The notes under the pieces: model-generated
What the model saw: the letters and a program-made list of their open reading frames with translations, nothing else
Told to the model about the DNA's origin: nothing
Databases searched by the model: none
Shown here: piece by piece, positions 36,025-44,516 of the stretch
Layout of the letters: the number at the start of each line of letters is the position of its first letter
How positions within the stretch are numbered: position 1 is the stretch's first letter
From: Pseudomonas putida
GTDB lineage: Bacteria > Pseudomonadota > Gammaproteobacteria > Pseudomonadales > Pseudomonadaceae
Direction: 5' to 3'
Assembly: GCF_026625125.1 (NCBI RefSeq)
Contig: NZ_CP113097.1
Span: 4,884,001 to 4,948,000, forward strand
Length of the DNA: 64,000 nt
Translations under genes and position numbers: made by a program

Positions 36025-38189
36025 ACGATACGGTCAACCTGAGCCAAGCCACGCAGCAGCAAAACCCGGAGCCAGCTGTCGTCCATCGGCCGGACCTTGG
36101 CCCTTGGCTTGAAGTCATGCTGCAGGTCGCCCACCACTACCGGTTGGATGTATCGCCCCAGCGCATCCGCCTGGCGGCGGTCGAAGATGCCCGGCCGCTG
36201 GATGAAATTCTGCGCCACATGGCGCGCCAGGCCGGCCTGTCCCTGCGCTTCGTGCGCTTCGATGCCAAAGCCCTGCGGCAATGGCGTACCCCCCTGGTGC
36301 TCGAACTCAACGATGGCCAGCTGGCTGTGGTCGAAGCCGTGACCGAGGACAACCAGCTGGCCGTGGTGTTCGCCGGCGACCAGGGCCTCACCTCGCGCCT
36401 GCCCCGCGAAGCGCTCGAAGGGCGCATCAACCGCGTGGCACTGATGCGCCCGGCACGGCCATTGCGCGACGTGCGTACCGACGACTACACCGCCCCGTAC
36501 GACCGCCATTGGTTCGCCCGCATCGTGCTGCGCGACCTGCGCCCGTACGGGCAGGTGATGGTCGCCTCGCTGGTGGCCAACGTGCTGGCCCTGGCCGGCG
36601 TGCTGTTCTCGATGCAGGTGTATGACCGGGTGATCCCCGCCGAATCGCTGCCCACCCTGTACGTGCTGTTCGGCGGTGTGGTGCTGGCGCTGGTGTTCGA
36701 TTTCAGCATGCGCCTGCTGCGCCTGAAGGTTACCGACCTGCTCGGCAAACGCGCCGACCTGCGCGTCTCGGACCTGGTCTACGGCCATGCCCTGCGCCTG
36801 CGCAACTCGGCGCGGCCGAAATCCACCGGCTCGTTCATTTCGCAACTGCGCGAGCTGGAGTCGATCCGCGACCTGATCACCTCCAGCACCGCCACCGCGC
36901 TGGCCGACCTGCCGTTCTTCCTGTTGTTCCTGTTCGTGTTCTGGCTGATCGGCGGCGTGCTGGTGTTCATCCCGCTGCTGGCGCTGCTGGCCATGCTCCT
37001 GCCTGGTTTGCTGGCGCAGCGCCGGCTGGCACGCCTGGCCAATGCCTCGATGCGCGAATCGTCCCTGCGCAACGCCATGCTGGTGGAAAGCGTTCAGGGC
37101 CTGGATGAAATCAAGGCACTGCAGGCCGAAGCGCGCTTCGAACACCAGTGGAACCAGTACAACGCAGCCTGCGCGCACACCAACCTGCATCTGCGCACCC
37201 TGACCAACGGCCTGGTGACCTGGACCCAGAACGTGCAAGGCGCGGTGTTTGCCGTGGTCATCGTCATCGGCGCGCCGATGGTGATTGCCGGCGACCTCAC
37301 CACCGGTAGCCTGGTGGCCGCCTCGATGCTGTCCTCGCGGATGATGGCGCCGCTGGCGCAGCTGACCCATGTGCTGACCCGCTGGCAACAAGCCAAGGTG
37401 GCGCTACAGGGCCTGGACAAACTGATGCAGGCGCCGGTCGATCACCCCGAAGGCGAAGCCCGGGTACACCTGCCGGCCATCCGCGGGGAGTACCGGCTGC
37501 GCCAGGCCAACTTCCGCTACGACCCCGAGGCACCACCGGTGCTGAACATCGGCCAGCTGGACATCCGGCCGGGCGAACGCATCGCCGTGCTGGGGCGCAA
37601 TGGCGCCGGCAAGTCGACGCTGCTGCAGGCGCTGGGCGGTGCCATGGACCTGGTGCAAGGCGAGGTCACGCTCGACGGCATTGCCCTGGCCCACCTGGAC
37701 CCGGCCGACCTGCGCCGGGACGTCGGCTTGCTGGCGCAGTATGCGCGGCTGTTCCACGGCACCCTGCGTGAGAACCTCACCCTCGGCGCCGGCCAGGCCA
37801 GTGACCAGGAGCTGGTGGCCGCGCTGGCCGCCACGGGCGCCTTGGAGTTCGTGCGCCGCCTGCCCAAAGGTATGGACCACCTGATTCTGGAAGGCGGCCT
37901 GGGCCTGTCCGGCGGGCAGCGTCAGGCATTGGTGCTGGCACGTTTGCTGGTGCGCCAGCCGCAGGTACTGCTGCTGGATGAACCCACCGCCTCGCTGGAC
38001 GACACGACCGAACGCAAGCTGCTCGATAACCTCGACCGCTTCTGCCAAGGCCGCACTTTGGTGATCGCCACCCACCGGTTGAGTGTGCTGCAACGGGTGG
38101 AGCGGATCATCGTGCTCGAAGGCGGGCGCATCGTCATCGACGACAGCCGTGACGCCGCCCTGGCCAAACTGCAAGGAGCGCAGGCATGA
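36021..38189 (+). CDS. Type I secretion ABC transporter (LapB/LssB-type permease-ATPase)
   Basis: 722 residues. An N-terminal C39-like domain (about 25-140) lacks the catalytic cysteine, as in RTX adhesin exporters, so it binds rather than cleaves its substrate. A six-helix membrane domain (about 170-440) follows. The ATPase domain has Walker A GRNGAGKST, signature LSGGQRQALVLARLL, Walker B VLLLDEPTAS and the H-loop ATHRLS. It powers export of the adhesin across the inner membrane. ATGA overlaps join it to both neighbours, so the three secretion genes are translationally coupled. Confidence 0.94.
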   Translation: MNDTVNLSQATQQQNPEPAVVHRPDLGPWLEVMLQVAHHYRLDVSPQRIRLAAVEDARPLDEILRHMARQAGLSLRFVRFDAKALRQWRTPLVLELNDGQLAVVEAVTEDNQLAVVFAGDQGLTSRLPREALEGRINRVALMRPARPLRDVRTDDYTAPYDRHWFARIVLRDLRPYGQVMVASLVANVLALAGVLFSMQVYDRVIPAESLPTLYVLFGGVVLALVFDFSMRLLRLKVTDLLGKRADLRVSDLVYGHALRLRNSARPKSTGSFISQLRELESIRDLITSSTATALADLPFFLLFLFVFWLIGGVLVFIPLLALLAMLLPGLLAQRRLARLANASMRESSLRNAMLVESVQGLDEIKALQAEARFEHQWNQYNAACAHTNLHLRTLTNGLVTWTQNVQGAVFAVVIVIGAPMVIAGDLTTGSLVAASMLSSRMMAPLAQLTHVLTRWQQAKVALQGLDKLMQAPVDHPEGEARVHLPAIRGEYRLRQANFRYDPEAPPVLNIGQLDIRPGERIAVLGRNGAGKSTLLQALGGAMDLVQGEVTLDGIALAHLDPADLRRDVGLLAQYARLFHGTLRENLTLGAGQASDQELVAALAATGALEFVRRLPKGMDHLILEGGLGLSGGQRQALVLARLLVRQPQVLLLDEPTASLDDTTERKLLDNLDRFCQGRTLVIATHRLSVLQRVERIIVLEGGRIVIDDSRDAALAKLQGAQA

Positions 38190-39370
38190 GCAACCATGAA
38201 CTCCCCGCGTCCTACCTCGATGGCCAGGACGATCAGGCCGTGCTGCGCGCCGGCCGCGTGATCACCGTGTGCGCACTGATGCTGGCCGCGTTCCTGGCCT
38301 GGGCTGCCTGGTTCGAGGTCACCGAAGTCTCTACCGGCACCGGCAAGGTGATCCCCAGCTCGCGCGAGCAAGTGATCCAGTCGTTCGAAGGCGGCATCGT
38401 CGCCGAGATGAACGTGGCCGAAGGCGATCTGGTCGAGCGCGGCCAGGTGCTGGCCCAGCTCGACCCGACCAAGACGGCCTCCAGTGTCGGTGAAAGTGAG
38501 GCCAAGTACCGTGCGGCCACCGCCAGCGTTGCCCGCTTGCGCGCCGAGGTCACCGGCAAGCCGCTGGTTTTCCCTGACAGCCTGCGCGACTCGCCGGAGC
38601 TGATCGACGCCGAAACCGCGCTGTACCAGACCCGCCGCCGCGGCCTGGAGCAGACCCTGGCGGGTATCGAGGACTCGCTGCGGCTGGTGCGCAGCGAACT
38701 GCAGATTACCGAGAACCTCGCCAAGATGGGGGCCTCCAGCCGGGTCGAAGTGATCCGCCTCAACCGCCAGCGCTCGGAACTCGAGCTCAAGGCCAACGAA
38801 GCGCGCTCCGATTATCTGGTACGCGCCCGCGAAGAACTGGCCAAGGCCAGCGCCGAAGCCGACAGCCTCTCGGAAGTGATCCGCGGGCGCAGCGATTCGC
38901 TGTCACGCCTGACCTTGCGCTCGCCGGTGCGGGGCATCGTCAAGGACATCGAGGTCAACACCCTGGGCGGGGTGGTACAGCCTGGTGGGCAGGTGATGAA
39001 GATCGTGCCGATGGACGAACGCTTGCTGATCGAGACACGCATCGCCCCCCGCGACATCGCCTTCATCCACCCCGACCAGGCGGCCAAGGTGAAGATAAGT
39101 GCCTATGACTATTCGGTATATGGTGGGTTGGAAGGCAAGGTGGTGGGCATCTCGCCGGACACCCTGCAGGATGAGGTGAAACCGGAAATCTATTACTACC
39201 GGGTGTTCATCCGTACCGAGCAGGACAGCCTGCAGAACAAGGCCGGCAAGCGCTTTTCGATCGTGCCGGGGATGATTGCCACGGTGGATATCCGCACCGG
39301 TGAGAAAACCATTCTCGATTACCTGATCAAGCCGCTGAACCGGGCCAAGGAAGCCTTGCGCGAGCGCTAG
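38186..39370 (+). CDS. Type I secretion periplasmic adaptor, HlyD family (LapC-like)
   Basis: 394 residues. One N-terminal transmembrane segment (about 24-45), then the barrel-sandwich half-motif STGTGKVIPSSREQVIQ and FEGGIVAEMNVAEGDLVERG, a coiled-coil region (about 100-230), and the C-terminal lipoyl half RSPVRGIVKDIEVNTLGGVV. It bridges the ABC exporter and the TolC-like channel. Last gene of the operon; a REP element follows immediately. Confidence 0.93.
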   Translation: MSNHELPASYLDGQDDQAVLRAGRVITVCALMLAAFLAWAAWFEVTEVSTGTGKVIPSSREQVIQSFEGGIVAEMNVAEGDLVERGQVLAQLDPTKTASSVGESEAKYRAATASVARLRAEVTGKPLVFPDSLRDSPELIDAETALYQTRRRGLEQTLAGIEDSLRLVRSELQITENLAKMGASSRVEVIRLNRQRSELELKANEARSDYLVRAREELAKASAEADSLSEVIRGRSDSLSRLTLRSPVRGIVKDIEVNTLGGVVQPGGQVMKIVPMDERLLIETRIAPRDIAFIHPDQAAKVKISAYDYSVYGGLEGKVVGISPDTLQDEVKPEIYYYRVFIRTEQDSLQNKAGKRFSIVPGMIATVDIRTGEKTILDYLIKPLNRAKEALRER

Positions 39371-39536
39371 GGGCCGCTGCGCGGCCATCGCCGGCAAGCC
39401 GGCTCCCACCGGGACCGTGTCAGCTTCCAAGTCTTGGGTAAGGCAGCTCCGAACTGTCCCCAGGAAGTTGGACACCAACCCAATGTATTGTGGAGGTCCA
39501 CTTTGTGGGAGCCGGCTTGCCGGCGATAGGGCCAGT
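39369..39536. repeat. Pair of inverted REP elements with intervening sequence
   Basis: REP units at about 39370-39412 and 39503-39534 in opposite orientation. The 90 bp between include gaactgtccccaggaag and ttggacacc, which faintly resemble terminal sequences of IS3-type elements, but no second end or transposase is present. Confidence 0.8.
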
Positions 39537-39612
39537 GAAGGCTACCGCCAAGTTAAAGCCTGGCCCGAACAGGCCGATAACCGGTTATCCCCTGTCTTCC
39601 ATGAAGGTCACC

Positions 39613-40512
39613 ATGGCCACGCAAAATGCCCGCGCGGACGCGTTGTCCCTGCTGCTGTTCACCCTGCGCAGCGGCAAGCTGATGGCAATCAACCTGCTCA
39701 AGGTCAGCGAGATCATCCCTTGCCCGTCGCTGACCAAGTTGCCCGAATCGCACCCCCACGTGAAAGGCGTGGCGACCCTGCGCGGCAACCCGCTGTCGGT
39801 GATCGACCTGTCGCGGGCCATCGGTGAACGCCCACTGGCCGACCCCGACGGTGGCTGCCTGATCGTCACCGAGATCAGCCGCTCGCGCCAGGGCCTGCAT
39901 GTGCAGGCAGTGAGCCGCATCGTCCACTGCCTGAGCACCGACATCAAACCGCCGCCCTTTGGCTCGGGCAACCGCTCGTTCATCACCGGCGTGACCCGCG
40001 TCGACAACACCTTGGTGCAGGTGCTGGACATCGAAAAGGTGATCCACGCCATCGCCCCGCCGGAGCCGGAGCCTGCTCCGGGCAAACTGAACGAAGAAGA
40101 CGCCAGCCTGCTGGCCGCCGCCAACATTCTGGTGGTGGACGACAGCCAAGTGGCGCTGCAGCAGTCGGTGCACACCCTGCGTAACCTGGGCATCGACTGC
40201 CACACAGCCCGCAGTGCCAAGGATGCGATCAACGTGCTGCTGGAGCTGCAAGGTACTGCGCAGGAGATAAACATCATCGTGTCCGACATCGAGATGTCGG
40301 AGATGGACGGCTATGCCTTCACCCGCACGCTGCGCGAAACACCGGACTTCCAGCACCTTTACGTGCTGCTGCACACCTCGCTGGACAGCGCGATGAGTGC
40401 CGAGAAGGCCAGGCTGGCCGGGGCCAATGCCATCCTCACCAAGTTCTCCTCCCCGGAGCTGACCGATTGCCTGGTGGTGGCGGCGCGCACGGTAGTGTTT
40501 GCCGAACGATGA
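39613..40512 (+). CDS. cheV: CheV-type chemotaxis coupling protein (CheW-REC)
   Basis: 299 residues. The CheW-like domain (about 10-150) includes LFTLRSGKLMAINLLKVSEI and GVATLRGNPLSVIDLSRAI. The receiver domain (about 170-290) has ILVVDDSQVA and the phospho-acceptor Asp in IIVSDIEMSEMDGY, with the conserved Lys in ILTKFSS. CheV couples chemoreceptors to CheA and is tuned by phosphorylation. The ATG at 39613 is chosen because AAGG lies 5 nt upstream; an ATG 12 bp earlier has no ribosome binding site. A TCCCTGGC/GCCAGGGA hairpin at 40542-40562 follows without a T tract. Confidence 0.92.
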   Translation: MATQNARADALSLLLFTLRSGKLMAINLLKVSEIIPCPSLTKLPESHPHVKGVATLRGNPLSVIDLSRAIGERPLADPDGGCLIVTEISRSRQGLHVQAVSRIVHCLSTDIKPPPFGSGNRSFITGVTRVDNTLVQVLDIEKVIHAIAPPEPEPAPGKLNEEDASLLAAANILVVDDSQVALQQSVHTLRNLGIDCHTARSAKDAINVLLELQGTAQEINIIVSDIEMSEMDGYAFTRTLRETPDFQHLYVLLHTSLDSAMSAEKARLAGANAILTKFSSPELTDCLVVAARTVVFAER

Positions 40513-40609
40513 AGGCCGTGCTGTCATATCCAGCGACAAACTCCCTGGCCTGTTGCCAGGGATGAGTCGGTCATACTTCGCCACCCTCGAACGTTTCACG
40601 GTATAGCGT

Positions 40610-40921
40610 ATGAAGTTTTTCAGCTCTCTCCTGATCGCCTGCGCCGTTTTCAGCGGTGTTGCCCAGGCCTCCAGCAGCCAGGCCTGGAACGAACAACGCC
40701 AGCAGATGCTCAAGGCCTGCCTGGCTGCCAGCCAGTTCAAGGATGCCCACGCCCGCGGCAAACCTGCGGAGTTCGATGACCAGGTGGGCTTCAGCGCCCT
40801 GGTCATCGAAGGGGTGTATCCACAAAAGCACATGCAGCGACGCACCGGCTCCGAGCTGTGCCTGTACGACCGCCAGCAGCAGCGGGCCTTCGTCAGCGAA
40901 TGGAACCTGGGCGCCAAGTGA
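40610..40921 (+). CDS. Small periplasmic protein of unknown function
   Basis: 103 residues with a clear signal peptide (MKFFSSLLIACAVFSGVAQA). The mature part has two cysteines (in LKACLAAS and SELCLYDR), which could form a disulfide, and ends EWNLGAK. I do not recognise the family. Its stop overlaps the start of the YkgJ-type gene (GTGA), so the pair is translationally coupled. Confidence 0.7.
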   Translation: MKFFSSLLIACAVFSGVAQASSSQAWNEQRQQMLKACLAASQFKDAHARGKPAEFDDQVGFSALVIEGVYPQKHMQRRTGSELCLYDRQQQRAFVSEWNLGAK

Positions 40922-41652
40922 ACGACTCTTTGCGTTTTGCCTGTACCGGCTGTGGCAAGTGCTGCACCGGCCACCATGTGCCACTGACCTTGGCCGAGGC
41001 GCGCCAGTGGGCGGCCTCCGGCGGCCAGGTGGTGGTGCTGATCGAAGCCTTTGTGGAGGACGGCCCAGGGATGCCGGCAGACCAGCGTGAGCATGTGCTG
41101 CGCCGCTCGCACCCGGTGCCTTGTGGCGACAGCGAGGTGCGGGTTTCGGTGACCTTTGCCGCGTTCAACCCTGGGCGCTGCCGCAACCTGGACGAAAACG
41201 ACCTGTGCACCATCTACGAGAGCCGGCCGCTGGTTTGCCGCATCTACCCGGTGGAAATCAACCCGCACATTCCACTTCGGCCAGAGAACAAGGACTGCCC
41301 GCCCGAGGCTTGGGAGCAAGGGCCTGAGCTGATTCATGGTTCATTGCCGGTGGACCCGGCGCTGCAGGCACTGGTGCAGGCGTCCCGGCAGGCAGATCGC
41401 GATGACATCGCGGCCAAGGTTGCCGTGTGCCAGGCCTTGGGCATGACCATCAGCGCGCTCAAGGGCAATGGCTTCACGGCCTACCTTCCAGATATGGGGG
41501 CCTTGGCTGCAGCGCTGGCGGATATACCGGCACCGCACGGTGCGCCGTGGGCCTTGCACGTCCAGGACGCAGCCCTGCTGGCCAGCCTGCAGGCGCAGGG
41601 TTTGCAGGCCGGCGACACGCCTTCGCAGTACTACGCCTTCATCGGCTTCTGA
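40918..41652 (+). CDS. YkgJ-family cysteine-cluster protein, long form
   Basis: 244 residues from the GTG at 40918, which overlaps the previous stop by 4 bp. The cysteine cluster begins FACTGCGKCCTGH, followed by NPGRCRNLDENDLCTIYESR and PLVCRIYPVEINPH, the YkgJ (PF03692) pattern for binding zinc or iron-sulfur. The C-terminal 90 residues are extra compared with the short form at 10658-11041. Enzymatic role unknown. A long REP array starts shortly after its stop. Confidence 0.85.
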   Translation: MNDSLRFACTGCGKCCTGHHVPLTLAEARQWAASGGQVVVLIEAFVEDGPGMPADQREHVLRRSHPVPCGDSEVRVSVTFAAFNPGRCRNLDENDLCTIYESRPLVCRIYPVEINPHIPLRPENKDCPPEAWEQGPELIHGSLPVDPALQALVQASRQADRDDIAAKVAVCQALGMTISALKGNGFTAYLPDMGALAAALADIPAPHGAPWALHVQDAALLASLQAQGLQAGDTPSQYYAFIGF

Positions 41653-41666
41653 CAAGCCTGCGCTTT

Positions 41667-42410
41667 AGCTGTGCAAGCAACCGTCCTGCCCAATTTCTAG
41701 AGGCCAGCGCAATCCAAGTGGGCCGGGCTTGCCGGCGATGGGCCGCAAAGCGGCCCCAAGTGCTCGCTGGTCCCGTCGAGCGCTCGGGCTATTACAGCTC
41801 TGCTAGGGGGCTGCTGCGCAGCCCATCGCCGGCAAGCCGGCTCCCACCACGACCGCGCAGTTCCTTAGACCTGCGCTGTGCCTGTGGCAGTAACTGTCTT
41901 GCCCAATCTCTAAAAGCCGGCGCAATCCAAGTGGGAACCGGGCTTGCCGGCGATGGGCCGCAAAGCGGCCCCAAGTGCTCGCTGGTCCAGTCGAGCGCTC
42001 GGGCTATTACAGCTCTGCTAGGGGGCTGCTGCGCAGCCCATCGCCGGCAAGCCGGCTCCCACCACAACCGCGCAGTTCTTTAGACCTGCGCTGTGCCTGT
42101 GGCAGTAACTGTCTTGCCCAATCTCTAAAAGCCGGCGCAATCCAAGTGGGAGCCGGGCTTGCCGGCGATGGGCCGCAAAGCGGCCCCAAGTGCTCGCTGG
42201 TCCCGTCGAGCGCTCGGGCTATTACAGCTCTGCTAGGGGGCTGCTGCGCAGCCCATCGCCGGCAAGCTGGCTCCCACCACGACCGCGCAGTTCCTTAGAC
42301 CTGCGCTGTGCCTGTGGCAGTAACTGTCTTGCCCAATTTCTAGAGGCCAGCGCAATCCAAGTGGGAGCCGGGCTTGCCGGCGATGGGCCGCAAAGCGGCG
42401 CCACAACCGC
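41667..42410. repeat. Tandem array of three 215-bp REP-containing repeats
   Basis: Exact 215-bp period: copies start at 41727, 41942 and 42157, with a partial fourth at 42372-42410 and a partial copy before 41727. Each copy holds two inverted REP units separated by unique sequence (gctcgctggtcccgtcgag, and later gcctgtggcagtaactgtc). Copies differ at only a few positions. The array fills the whole space between the convergent YkgJ-type gene and the small-protein module B; no gene is visible in it. Confidence 0.95.
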
Positions 42411-42662
42411 TTAGGCGCTGCGGTTCATGCCCATTTCCATGTCGTTGATCAGGGCTTTGGCCATGGCACTGAGAATGCGTGCCGCACTGCCAGCGATCAT
42501 GTTGCCCTCCATCTCGGCTTCCTCGCTCAAATGCCGGATACAACCGAGCAAGACCGACAGCTCATCGAACGCATGATTGAGCGGTATGCCCGGCTGGATG
42601 GCGTACAAGCCGAGGAATGTTTCCTTACCGGCTGTGCTGCGCAGTCTCAGTTCATCACTCAC
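42411..42662 (-). CDS. DUF3077-type small protein, module copy B, second gene
   Basis: 83 residues from the GTG at 42662. It differs from the copy at 9798-10049 at 12 positions only, mostly conservative, while flanking sequence is unrelated on the downstream side. The central stretch from ETFLGLYAIQPG to NDME is almost unchanged, which suggests selection on the protein. The start overlaps the previous stop by 8 bp (GTGAGTGA), the same coupling as in copy A. The stop abuts the REP array. Function unknown. Confidence 0.75.
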   Translation of the reverse strand: MSDELRLRSTAGKETFLGLYAIQPGIPLNHAFDELSVLLGCIRHLSEEAEMEGNMIAGSAARILSAMAKALINDMEMGMNRSA

Positions 42663-42909
42663 GGTTGATCTCCTGCATCGCCATATGGGCGACAAGGACA
42701 CGCAGCAGTTCAGTGAGGATGCCGAGGTTTTCCAGCAGCGCGTAGCGATGGTCTTCGGCTTCGGTGTCGAGGTAGAGCTGGCTGGTTTTGCAGAAGCAGT
42801 CCATCAGCGTGGCAGCGTGAGCCTTGGCGTCCTCGGCGGAGAGGCCGGCGATTATTGTGATGTAAGGGATAGGGAATGAGGTCGGTGGATCGGGAACGAT
42901 CTTCTTCAT
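42655..42909 (-). CDS. Small protein of unknown function (DUF6124-like), module copy B, first gene
   Basis: 84 residues starting MKKIVPDPP. It is 52/84 identical to the copy at 10042-10296 with no gaps; the N-terminal third (YITIIAGLSAEDAKAHAA) and NLGILTELLR are the best conserved parts. Two cysteines (DCFCK) are not shared with copy A. It follows the conserved leader (42910-43225). Function unknown. Confidence 0.7.
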   Translation of the reverse strand: MKKIVPDPPTSFPIPYITIIAGLSAEDAKAHAATLMDCFCKTSQLYLDTEAEDHRYALLENLGILTELLRVLVAHMAMQEINRE

Positions 42910-43225
42910 GACTAAATCTCTTAGGGATTTACCTGAATAGCGACCACCTTCTCTTTCTCACGGATAGGGTGGCAGCCGTACGCGAGGTGAGAAAACCGCT
43001 CCCCATCTGCGGCCAGACCGAAGTCTCACGCGCACGGCCGCCATGACATGAAGCCATGACGAGGGGAAGACCGCAGCTTCTCACAGCCGCTCGCCGTTGT
43101 GGCGAACCGCGAAGTTATCGCTGAAGCATTTCCCCGACTATCAGACGCCATCCGACAGAGCGCGTAGGATAATTCCTCATGGCCGCACTCTTGAAGCATC
43201 TGGTTTCAGATTCAGAATCTTCTTA
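42910..43225 (-). promoter_or_regulatory. Conserved structured leader, copy B
   Basis: 316 bp homologous to 10297-10615. In gene direction: candidate -10 TATCCT (43166-43171), a stem TCGCC/GGCGA with a 5-nt loop (43091-43105), arm GTGAGAAG (43077-43084), a stem AGAC-UUCG-GUCU (43015-43026), and the hairpin TTTCTCAC/GTGAGAAA with a 25-nt loop (42954-42994), again 45 nt before the ATG. A further AAATC/GATTT stem lies at the ribosome binding site. The outermost pair of the main hairpin is T-A here and C-G in copy A, a compensatory change. The remaining 127 bp to the next gene (43226-43352) show nothing clear. Confidence 0.7.
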
Positions 43226-43352
43226 CGCGCTAAGGACTGCCAGCTAAGCCGCCCAACCTGTCAGCGCTGTCAGCCAGCTGTCACGCTGCCGACCCGGTCA
43301 CAGCGCTATAAGCTTCAATACAACCTCCCTCTTGGCCAAGGTGCCCGCGCCG

Positions 43353-44516
43353 ATGCGACGTCCTACCTGCCCTCTCCTGCTGGCTACCACCGCCCTGCTC
43401 GCCCTCGCAGCCTTGGGCATCTGGTATGGCCAGCGCCAGGAGGCGCCGGTTGCGCGCGCGCAAAGCGCCATCCCGGTGCGCGTGGTCAGCGTTGCCCAGC
43501 AGGACGTGCCGCGCTACGCCAGCGCCATCGGCTCAGTGCTGTCGCTGCACAGCGTCGAAGTAAAACCGCAGGTCGAAGGGGTGCTGACCCGGGTACTTGT
43601 CAAAGAGGGCCAGTGGGTAAAGCAAGGCGACCTGCTGGCAACCCTTGACGACCGCAGCATCCGCGCCAGCCTGGACCAGGCCCGCGCTCAGCTCGGCCAG
43701 AGCCAGGCGCAAATCCAGGTCGCCGGTGTAGACCTCAAGCGTTACCGCCTGCTCAGCAGCGATGACGGCGTGTCCAAGCAGACCCTCGACCAGCAACAGG
43801 CGCTGGTCAACCAGCTGCAGGCCACCGTAAAAGGCAACCAGGCCGCCATCGCCAATGCCGAAGTGCAACTCTCCTACACGCAGATTCGCTCCCCCGTCAC
43901 CGGACGCGTTGGCATCCGCAACATCGACCCCGGCAACCTGGTGCGCGCCAGCGATACGCAGGGCCTGTTCAGCGTGACCCAAATCGACCCCATCGCGGTC
44001 GAGTTCTCCTTGCCGCAACAGATGCTGCCAACCCTGCAAGGCCTGCTCAAGGCGTCGGCCCCTGCATTGGTGCAGGCCTACATGGACGCCGATGGCGAAC
44101 GCACCCTGCTGGGTGAGGGCCACCTGGCCTTGATCGACAACCAGATTTCAGCCAACACCGGGACGGTGCGGGTCAAGGCTGAATTCGACAACAAGGACGG
44201 CCGGCTGTGGCCAGGGCAACTGGTGACCATCCGTTTACGCACCGCGGTGCAGGAGAACGCCCTGGTGGTGCCACCGCCGGTGGTGCAGCGCGGCGCCGAT
44301 GGCCACTTCGTCTACCGCCTGGACGGTGACAAGGTCACCAGTGTGCCAGTCAAAGTGCTGTACCAGGACAGCGTGCTGAACATCATTGCCGGGGTCAAAC
44401 CGGGCGAGCGTCTGGTGCTCGATGGCCAGTCGCGGCTCAAGCCCGGCTCGCGCGTGGAGGTCGCCCCGGACGCACCGCCACCGTCGGAAATGGCCGACGG
44501 CCGGGGCCAGCCATGA
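43353..44516 (+). CDS. RND efflux periplasmic adaptor (MdtA/MexA-type)
   Basis: 387 residues from the ATG at 43353. One N-terminal hydrophobic anchor (LLLATTALLALAALGIWYG). Then the membrane fusion protein layout: lipoyl half KPQVEGVLTRVLVKEGQWV, coiled coil (about 90-160), second half YTQIRSPVTGRVGIRNIDPG, and the beta-barrel part (RLWPGQLVTIRLRT). It links an RND pump to an outer membrane channel. Its stop overlaps the pump gene start by ATGA. The best family match by eye is MdtA-like rather than a metal-efflux adaptor; there is no metal-binding His/Met stretch. Confidence 0.9.
   Translation: MRRPTCPLLLATTALLALAALGIWYGQRQEAPVARAQSAIPVRVVSVAQQDVPRYASAIGSVLSLHSVEVKPQVEGVLTRVLVKEGQWVKQGDLLATLDDRSIRASLDQARAQLGQSQAQIQVAGVDLKRYRLLSSDDGVSKQTLDQQQALVNQLQATVKGNQAAIANAEVQLSYTQIRSPVTGRVGIRNIDPGNLVRASDTQGLFSVTQIDPIAVEFSLPQQMLPTLQGLLKASAPALVQAYMDADGERTLLGEGHLALIDNQISANTGTVRVKAEFDNKDGRLWPGQLVTIRLRTAVQENALVVPPPVVQRGADGHFVYRLDGDKVTSVPVKVLYQDSVLNIIAGVKPGERLVLDGQSRLKPGSRVEVAPDAPPPSEMADGRGQP

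Noticed and set aside
39430..39500. Possible insertion sequence end (tgtccccaggaagttggacacc)
   Set aside because: Only a short resemblance; no transposase, no second inverted repeat and no target duplication were found.
41667..42410. CRISPR-like array in the repeat region after the YkgJ gene
   Set aside because: Period is 215 bp with conserved spacers and internal inverted REP units; this is a tandem duplication, not a CRISPR array.
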